From the NCBI GenBank assembly GCA_040755275.1, contig JBFMBE010000116.1, positions 1 through 11,274 on the forward strand: a stretch of 11,274 bases of DNA. The letters are read 5' to 3'. Below are positions 5,981-11,274 of this stretch, piece by piece. The stretch's first letter is position 1. Each line of letters opens with the position of its first letter. Both the position numbers and the translations under genes were made by a program. The DNA comes from Desulfatirhabdium sp040755275. GTDB lineage: Bacteria; Desulfobacterota; Desulfobacteria; Desulfobacterales; Desulfatirhabdiaceae. The notes under the pieces are model-generated. The model had not been told where the DNA came from. It saw only the letters and a program-made list of their open reading frames with translations, and searched no databases.

Positions 5981-8668
5981 CTATTCGATCACCTCGAAAT
6001 ACCGAATATCGTTGATCGTCCCCGTCCGTTTCTCGTTCCACACCGGTCGCACCCGAGCACCGGCCTTGGCCTTGTCGATATCCGAAGGTTTGAGCTCATG
6101 CCACAGGGTTTCGTGGCCTTTGCAGCCGTCGAGCAGAAAATGGGCCGCGATATACGGCGTTTCCCGGGTTGCGCCGGTCAGGGGATCGGGGCTGGCGTAA
6201 TAGGTGATGTCTGGGATGGTGATCACCCCTTCCGGGCCGACCTCCACCCACTCGGTGGCACGCACCTTGCATTCGGCACAGACTTCCCGAGGCGGAAGCT
6301 GCAATCTGCCACATTGCGGGCACTTGTTGGCAAGGATCTTTTTGTCGATCAGGGCCTTCAGAAATTTTCCCATGACCGGGCCTGTGGCAAACCGCTGGGG
6401 GATGCTGGGGACTTGCTTGAGAACGATGAGCTCTTCTCGGGCCTCCTCAGCTTCGCCCGTTGTGCTGGGAGGAGTGTATTTCTTGAAGAATTGGGTGGCC
6501 TTGGTCAAGAGGCCCAAGTCCCCCTCGACCTTGAGCCTTCCGGAAGTAAAGGCCGTCATGCCGTCGAGCTTGCCCAGGGTGAGATCGATCCAGTCCTTGG
6601 CGGAAACCGTTGTCGTCACATTCGGCTGATGAAGCCCTTCGAGGACCTTGACCTTGCCGTCCGCCACACAGACCGTCCACTCACCCCCGCCCGTTCCGGT
6701 GATGATGTAGCCGTAATTGGCCGTAATCCCCTGAACCCCTGCGGGATTGACCCGGGATTCCATGGTCCCGAAGATGTCCGCAACGGTCACTTCGGGGGCA
6801 GCCTTTGGCGGGGTGTATTTCTTGAAGAATTGGGTGGCCTTGGTCAAGAGGCCCAAGTCCCCCTCGACCTTGAGCCTTCCGGAAGTAAAGGCCGTCATGC
6901 CGTCGAGCTTGCCCAGGGTGAGATCGATCCAGTCCTTGGCGGAAACCGTTGTCGTCACATTCGGCTGATGAAGCCCTTCGAGGACCTTGACCTTGCCGTC
7001 CGCCACACAGACCGTCCACTCACCCCCGCCCGTTCCGGTGATGATGTAGCCGTAATTGGCCGTAATCCCCTGAACCCCTGCGGGATTGACCCGGGATTCC
7101 ATGGTCCCGAAGATGTCTGCGACGGTCACTTCGGGTCCTTTGGCCTTCTTGGGCCTTGGAGTCAACCCCCATTTCCGCAGCTCTTTCTTCAGAACCTTTC
7201 CAATCGGAGATCTGGGGAAGTCTTCTTCGAGGATCTCGACATATTTCGGAATCTTGAACTTGGCCAGATGCTCTTTGCAGTATTCGATGACCTCTTCTTC
7301 CGTAAGGCTGTCGTCGAGCGCCTTCACGAACACCTTGACTTCCTCGCCCATCGTTGGATCGGGTACGCCGACCGTGGCAGCCTCCTGAATCTTGGGATGG
7401 GTGGCGAGCAAGTTGTCGATTTCCTTGGGATAGATGTTTTCTCCACCCCGGATGATCATGTCCTTGATCCGATCGACGATGAAAATGTAGCCGTCCTCGT
7501 CTTTGTAGCCGACGTCTCCGGTATGGAGAAAGCCGTTCACGATCGTTGCAGCCGTCTCTTCGGGCCGGTTGAAATAGCCCTTCATGACGACATCGCCCGC
7601 AATGACGATTTCCCCGGCCTGTCCTGGAGGCAATTCCCGGCCTTCCTCATCCACGATCCGTACCTGCTGCCCGGGAAGGGCGAGTCCGATGGATCCGACC
7701 TTGCGAACCCCATCCCGCGGGTTGAGGGTGCTCACACAGGTGGCTTCCGTCAGGCCATATCCTTCTACGATCGGAATTCCGAAAGTTTCCTGAAACTTGG
7801 TGAAGGTTTCCTGGGTGAGGGGAGCAGCACCGCAGATCCCGAACTTGAGCGAGCTCAAATCGTATTTCTGGCGGCTCGGATCGCTCAGCAGAATCTGGTA
7901 GACAGCCGGAACGGCGGACCAGAAATTGACCTTGTAGCGGTCGACCACTTCCCAGAATTCCGAGGCGCTAAAGGCCCGTCTCAACACCACGGTGATACCC
8001 GCTCCCAGACTGAAGGTGCAGGTCAACATGGCGTTTACGTGAAAGAGGGGCAGAAAGCAGAGCACGGTCTGGCCGGCTTCAAGGTGAAGAGCTTCCGTGA
8101 CTCCCTCGACGTCTGCGATGACGTTTCGATGGGACAAGAGAACCCCCTTGGGGTTTCCCGTCGTGCCGGACGTATAGAAGATGTATGCCGTGTTATGGGA
8201 CTCGCAGGGGCAGGCCACCGGGGTGGGATCCGGGTCTTCCAGAAGCGATGCAAAGGGGATGTGCCCAGGCTGCGGGTTTTTTCCGACTTCGATCACGGTC
8301 TTTAGGTGCGGGCAGCGGTCCCGGATTTCCTTGAGAATCGGCACATATTGGTCTTCGATGATGAGGCCAACCCCCTTGGAGTCGTTCAGGAGGTACTCGA
8401 TTTCCGGCCCTTTCCACCAGCCGTTGATGGGGCCTGCCGCGGCGCCGATCTTCTGGATGGCGAAATAGCTGATCAGGGTTTCGGGGCTGTTCTGCACCAG
8501 CACGTGGATAAAGTCCCCACGCTGGAAGCCGAGTTTGGCCAGTTTGTTGGCCATGATATCCACCCGCCTGCCGAAATCGGCAAAGCTGAGGGTTTCCTCG
8601 TAAAACCGTAGATACGGTGCAGAGCCGTAACGCGCTACGGCCTGGTCCAGATATTGTCCAAGGTTCAT
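5981..8668 (-). CDS. Acyl-CoA synthetase - SCP2 - SCP2 - DUF35 four-domain fusion
   Basis: An 895-aa protein. Residues about 1-505 are a class I adenylate-forming acyl-CoA synthetase (acid + ATP + CoA to acyl-CoA + AMP + PPi). They carry the P-loop YTSGTTGNPKG (165-175), GYGLTEAT (303-310), HTGDVG (382-387), RIKDMIIRGGENIYPKEID (400-418) and the C-terminal catalytic Lys K491 in SPIGK. Residues 513-621 and 626-734 are two SCP2 (sterol carrier protein 2, lipid-binding) domains with identical amino-acid sequence, joined by short Pro/Ala/Lys linkers. Residues about 755-895 are a DUF35 module with zinc ligands C783, C786, C797 and C800 and an OB-fold. GGAGGA 6-7 nt before the ATG supports the start. 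Fusing activation, lipid carriage and a thiolase-docking module suggests substrate channelling. The frame is intact throughout. The substrate is unknown; SCP2 domains point to a bulky hydrophobic acid. Confidence 0.92.
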   Translation of the reverse strand: MNLGQYLDQAVARYGSAPYLRFYEETLSFADFGRRVDIMANKLAKLGFQRGDFIHVLVQNSPETLISYFAIQKIGAAAGPINGWWKGPEIEYLLNDSKGVGLIIEDQYVPILKEIRDRCPHLKTVIEVGKNPQPGHIPFASLLEDPDPTPVACPCESHNTAYIFYTSGTTGNPKGVLLSHRNVIADVEGVTEALHLEAGQTVLCFLPLFHVNAMLTCTFSLGAGITVVLRRAFSASEFWEVVDRYKVNFWSAVPAVYQILLSDPSRQKYDLSSLKFGICGAAPLTQETFTKFQETFGIPIVEGYGLTEATCVSTLNPRDGVRKVGSIGLALPGQQVRIVDEEGRELPPGQAGEIVIAGDVVMKGYFNRPEETAATIVNGFLHTGDVGYKDEDGYIFIVDRIKDMIIRGGENIYPKEIDNLLATHPKIQEAATVGVPDPTMGEEVKVFVKALDDSLTEEEVIEYCKEHLAKFKIPKYVEILEEDFPRSPIGKVLKKELRKWGLTPRPKKAKGPEVTVADIFGTMESRVNPAGVQGITANYGYIITGTGGGEWTVCVADGKVKVLEGLHQPNVTTTVSAKDWIDLTLGKLDGMTAFTSGRLKVEGDLGLLTKATQFFKKYTPPKAAPEVTVADIFGTMESRVNPAGVQGITANYGYIITGTGGGEWTVCVADGKVKVLEGLHQPNVTTTVSAKDWIDLTLGKLDGMTAFTSGRLKVEGDLGLLTKATQFFKKYTPPSTTGEAEEAREELIVLKQVPSIPQRFATGPVMGKFLKALIDKKILANKCPQCGRLQLPPREVCAECKVRATEWVEVGPEGVITIPDITYYASPDPLTGATRETPYIAAHFLLDGCKGHETLWHELKPSDIDKAKAGARVRPVWNEKRTGTINDIRYFEVIE
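6467..7132 (-). repeat. Tandem duplication of the SCP2-coding segment
   Basis: Two copies with a period of 339 bp (113 codons). The stretch 6474-6778 is identical base for base to 6813-7117 (305 bp by my reading). Just beyond, two differences (6779/7118 and 6782/7121) are silent. The encoded SCP2 domains are identical over 109 residues. Lack of even silent drift means either a very recent duplication or ongoing gene conversion. Confidence 0.92.
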
Positions 8669-8699
8669 CTTTCTTCCTCCTATCCACCGTAAGGAACAT

Positions 8700-9881
8700 C
8701 TATCGGGGAATGTCTTTGGTCAACAGCAACAACACCGTCCACATCGTTCCACCAAATCCAGAAGCCAGTGCCTGATTCACCGGTTTCGGCACCTGATGAC
8801 GACCTGCCTTTCCCATGATTTGCAAGGCAGCTTCCGCAACCCGCACCATGGCCGTAGCGCCGATCGGATTGGAGGCGATGACCCCGCCTGATGGATTGAC
8901 CGGGAATTTTCCCTCGATGGCGATGTCGTGGTTTTCCACCATTCGCAGATGGGCGTCTCCTTCGAGCATCAGAAACTCCCGAAGCCAGTCGACGCCCCAC
9001 CAGCTCGAGGGATCGTACATTTCAAAGACATCGATCTGGGAGAGGGGATCAGTAATGCCGTTTCGGGCGAATAGTTTCTGGGCTGCATATCGATGGGTGG
9101 AGAGGACCGGGGCGTTTCCGAAAATGCAGAACATCTCCTCCCGATGAACGGTGATGTGGTCTCGGATCCAGGCCGGTTGGGGACAGAGCTGTTTGGCTTT
9201 TTCTTCGGAGGCAAAGATCATGACGCAGGCCCCGTCGCTCTGGCTGCACATGTGGATCATCCGCAGCTCACCGACCAGTGCCGGGGAGTTGACCACCAGT
9301 TCATCGGCCTGATCGAATTCCAGACCGAGTCTGCGATGGGCCTTGTCGTTTCTCATGGCGTGCTTGTCCATCAAGATTCGGTAGGTCATCGCCGCTTTTC
9401 GGGCGCGCTCGGCGCCGAATTCCTCGATAACGGCGGCTGCGGTCATACCGGTGAGGGCTCCGGTCTGAAGCTGCCTTCCCCAGAGCGGATCAGCCATGTT
9501 CGTAATTCCGCCCGTGGTGTGGCCTTCCTGGAGTTTTTCAAAACCGATGGCCAGAACGATGTCATGAAGCCCCGAAGCCACGAGATAATCGGCTGCAGCC
9601 ACCAGGGTCGCACCCGTTGTGCCACCGGTAGTGACCCGCAGGGTTTCCTTCCCCCAGGCCCCGGTGCCGATCGTGTGCCACAGGTCGGGCTGATGCACCA
9701 TTTCGAAGAGTTCCATGTTCCCGTGAACGACGCAATCCACATCGGCCATGGTGATCCCGGCCATCTGAAGGGCTTCGACGACGGCCTCGTGAATCATCTC
9801 CGGCTGGTTCACCTCTTCCCGATGGCTCGAATACACCGATTGACCGACGCCGACGATACCGACGTTGCGATTCTTTTTCAT
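8700..9881 (-). CDS. Thiolase-like protein (SCPx/lipid-transfer type), catalytic Cys and His absent
   Basis: A 393-aa protein of the thiolase fold: N-terminal VGIVGVGQS, the ASGLHDIVLAIGFEK strand-turn-strand (102-116), and the C-terminal NPSGG (329-333) followed by GKAG and a final hydrophobic strand. The residues that make a thiolase are missing. The nucleophile position (CxSG) reads GTTG (87-90), the HDxF-type His reads Tyr289 in FEMYD, the GHP His reads Asn338 in SNP, and the late Cys is absent (SGFGG). Family members that lack the Cys include the Ltp2 aldolases, which cleave beta-hydroxyacyl-CoA by retro-aldol reaction with a DUF35 partner; that is my favoured role. A structural subunit for the paralogue just upstream is the alternative. 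AGGGAGGT 11 nt before the ATG supports the start. The gap to thiolase-like protein 1 is 9 bp. Confidence 0.85.
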   Translation of the reverse strand: MKKNRNVGIVGVGQSVYSSHREEVNQPEMIHEAVVEALQMAGITMADVDCVVHGNMELFEMVHQPDLWHTIGTGAWGKETLRVTTGGTTGATLVAAADYLVASGLHDIVLAIGFEKLQEGHTTGGITNMADPLWGRQLQTGALTGMTAAAVIEEFGAERARKAAMTYRILMDKHAMRNDKAHRRLGLEFDQADELVVNSPALVGELRMIHMCSQSDGACVMIFASEEKAKQLCPQPAWIRDHITVHREEMFCIFGNAPVLSTHRYAAQKLFARNGITDPLSQIDVFEMYDPSSWWGVDWLREFLMLEGDAHLRMVENHDIAIEGKFPVNPSGGVIASNPIGATAMVRVAEAALQIMGKAGRHQVPKPVNQALASGFGGTMWTVLLLLTKDIPR

Positions 9882-9890
9882 GATTGATTT

Positions 9891-9900
9891 TTACCTCCCT
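9891..9900 (-). promoter_or_regulatory. RBS overlapping the stop codon of thiolase-like gene 1
   Basis: The minus strand reads AGGGAGGTAA, in which the TAA is the stop of thiolase-like gene 1, and the ATG of thiolase-like gene 2 follows at 9881. The shared bases imply coupled translation and matched amounts of the two proteins, as expected for partner subunits. Confidence 0.6.
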
Positions 9901-11051
9901 GATCCGTCTCGTTCGAGAACGAGAACCGTGTGAAACTGCCCGGCAGGCCCCATGACACCGTGGGCAAGCCCTCGTCTGGCACCGCCGATCTGTGCATCCC
10001 CGGCTTTTCCCATCAATTGAAGGGCTACGGATGCTGCACGGGAAAGACCGCCGAGAATCAGCGGAGAGCCTGCCAATGTTCCTCCGGAAATATTGACATG
10101 GTGTTTGTCGAGCCCGTCGGCATCGAGCCAATCCGGCGCTCGGTTTTCAGGACACAAACCGACGCCCTCACACCAGAGGGGAAGCTGGTAGGCGTACTGA
10201 TCGGAGAGTTCGATGACATCGAAAGCATCCTGGGGCCGGTCGATGCCTGCTCTGCGACAGGCCCTTTCCAGAGCCTTCCTGAGGGCGAAATTGGAAGTGA
10301 TATCCCGATCTCCTAAGAAAAAGCTATCCATGCAGTTGCCAACACCCGTGATCCAGACGGGATTGGGGCATATGGCACGGGCCTTTTCTTCTGCGGCAAC
10401 GATCATGCCGATCGCACCGTCGGTGACAGGATAGGCGTGGAGGCTGCGGATGGGGTCGGCCAGCAACGGGGAGTTCTGGATATCGGATGGATCCACAGGA
10501 TCGATTTCGAGCGGGAGCGGAAACCGTTTGGCGTTGTTCCGGGCCCGAACGACAATTCGGGCGAGCTGATCTTCCCGAATGCCGGATCGCTGCAAGTAGG
10601 CCTGGGCCTGAAGGCCTGCTGCAGCCAGAAAATCCATACCGACAGGCCGGGTGTAAAATGGATCGAAGGCCATGTGGGTGACCATGTTGCGGCTCTGTCC
10701 CTGGCTTTCCTTGCAATGCCCCAGCACCAGAACCGTATCGACATGGCCCGACTGGATCATGGCCAGGGCGTAGTAGAGTGCCTGCGCACCTTCTTGGGCC
10801 ACCTTTTCTTCGCATCCGAAATGCGCGCCCAGAACATCGGTCATGGCATTGTTCGAAATGGTCCGTGCGTCGAAAATGTCATCGGAGACGCTGATCGAGG
10901 CCTGGATGCCGTTGGTCTCGTCGAATTTCAGACCGGTCTGCTCAAGAAGCGATTCGAGGACGATGAGAGCCATCCCTTGAAAGCGCTCTTCCCAATAATC
11001 CCGTTTGAACGGGGTTTGTGCGACTGCACAGATACCGACTCGTCTGCTCAT
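9891..11051 (-). CDS. Thiolase-like protein (SCPx/lipid-transfer type), first gene of the operon
   Basis: A 386-aa paralogue of the next gene; both end in a similar ALQ-[LI]-MGKAG block and hydrophobic strand. It has the thiolase fold signature: VGICAVAQTPF at the N-terminus, IQSGHVDTVLVLGHCKE (99-115), DGAIGMIVAAEEKA (211-224) and NISGG (320-324). Again the catalytic set is absent: the CxSG site reads AQEG (85-88), the HDxF His is Ser283 in ELSDQY, and GHP reads GSP with Ser329. It is therefore unlikely to be a normal 3-ketoacyl-CoA thiolase by itself. It may pair with the adjacent paralogue and with a DUF35 module. AAGGAG about 10 nt before the ATG supports the start. As first gene it should have the operon promoter upstream, but I could not find convincing promoter boxes in 11052-11274. 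Confidence 0.83.
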   Translation of the reverse strand: MSRRVGICAVAQTPFKRDYWEERFQGMALIVLESLLEQTGLKFDETNGIQASISVSDDIFDARTISNNAMTDVLGAHFGCEEKVAQEGAQALYYALAMIQSGHVDTVLVLGHCKESQGQSRNMVTHMAFDPFYTRPVGMDFLAAAGLQAQAYLQRSGIREDQLARIVVRARNNAKRFPLPLEIDPVDPSDIQNSPLLADPIRSLHAYPVTDGAIGMIVAAEEKARAICPNPVWITGVGNCMDSFFLGDRDITSNFALRKALERACRRAGIDRPQDAFDVIELSDQYAYQLPLWCEGVGLCPENRAPDWLDADGLDKHHVNISGGTLAGSPLILGGLSRAASVALQLMGKAGDAQIGGARRGLAHGVMGPAGQFHTVLVLERDGSGR

Positions 11052-11095
11052 GGGTGTTCAGCTCCTTTGTTGTAAGTCGAAAAAAACGTCGTGCA

Positions 11096-11230
11096 TGATG
11101 GCCCCGCAAAAAGTCGTTTTTCCCGTGCTTTTCGGGAATGCCGGGCTTCAGCGGGGTGGCTGGGGAAGCCTTTTGAGCTTGCTGCGAAAACGTGTTTGAA
11201 GCCGCCGGATATCGTTGGATCGGACGGACG
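11096..11230 (-). repeat. Dispersed intergenic repeat, copy B (inverted relative to copy A)
   Basis: About 135 bp upstream of the operon, matching the reverse complement of 1766-1899. The end TGATGGCCCCGCAAAAAGTC (11096-11115) is also found exactly at 10-29. It contains a hairpin TTCCCG/CGGGAA (11120-11125 with 11133-11138) where copy A carries the long 27-bp inverted repeat. The leader and promoter of the operon probably lie in or next to this repeat, since only 44 bp separate it from the first ATG. Bases 11231-11274 show nothing I can name. Confidence 0.75.
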
Positions 11231-11274
11231 CGCTTGAACGAATGGACATTGAAAAGCAAGCCGTTGCGATTCAA

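Noticed and set aside
6467..7132. CRISPR or short-tandem-repeat array
   Set aside because: Only two units of 339 bp, in frame and coding for SCP2 domains; no spacer-repeat pattern.
5900..8305. Long plus-strand open frame (about 800 codons) opposite the synthetase fusion
   Set aside because: It is antisense to a gene with complete, ordered catalytic motifs; the translation has no recognisable domain and repeats itself only because the SCP2 DNA is duplicated.
11052..11095. Operon promoter directly upstream of thiolase-like gene 1
   Set aside because: AT-rich patches are present but no -35/-10 pair with acceptable spacing could be supported.
10942..11274. Minus-strand frame running off the right edge into thiolase-like gene 1
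   Set aside because: It reads through the dispersed repeat and then out of frame into a real gene; no coding character of its own.

Overview
The window looks like chromosomal DNA of a Gram-negative, probably anaerobic bacterium of the Desulfobacterota (former Deltaproteobacteria), most likely a sulfate-reducing or syntrophic degrader. This is inference. It rests on the protein families (acyl-CoA dehydrogenases, DUF35 proteins, SCP2 and thiolase-like proteins packed in one catabolic operon), the moderate-to-high GC coding sequence, and the intergenic repeats built on a GAYGGCYYCGCAAAAAGKCC-type motif. No taxonomic marker gene is present.

Layout. At the left edge (1-180) there is a structured, MITE-like intergenic repeat. 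A small STAS-domain protein (minus strand, about 546-181) and a PilZ-domain protein (plus strand, about 915-1748) are transcribed away from each other across a roughly 370-bp gap. Between the PilZ gene and the next gene lies a convergent intergenic stretch with a dispersed repeat and a perfect 27-bp inverted repeat. From 11051 down to 1981, six genes on the minus strand form one tightly packed operon with gaps of 9, 31, 21, 12 and 64 bp. In transcription order they are: thiolase-like protein 1; thiolase-like protein 2; a four-part fusion (acyl-CoA synthetase, SCP2, SCP2, DUF35); a DUF35-MaoC hydratase fusion; a 385-aa acyl-CoA dehydrogenase; and a 616-aa acyl-CoA dehydrogenase. Upstream of the operon, at the right edge, a second copy of the dispersed repeat lies in inverted orientation, so the operon is bracketed by inverted repeat copies.

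How the genes fit together. The synthetase would activate a carboxylic acid to its CoA ester, an acyl-CoA dehydrogenase would make the 2-enoyl-CoA, and the MaoC domain would hydrate it. No 3-hydroxyacyl-CoA dehydrogenase is seen, and both thiolase-like proteins lack the canonical thiolase nucleophilic Cys and the GHP His. Two DUF35 modules accompany two thiolase-like proteins. This matches the logic of the actinobacterial steroid side-chain module (acyl-CoA dehydrogenase, ChsH1-ChsH2 MaoC/DUF35 hydratase, Ltp2 aldolase), where the beta-hydroxy product is cleaved by retro-aldol reaction instead of oxidation and thiolysis. I propose, as inference, that this operon encodes an analogous pathway in a different lineage with a different domain arrangement. 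The most striking sequence feature is a 339-bp tandem duplication inside the synthetase gene: the two SCP2 domains are identical in protein and almost identical in DNA.
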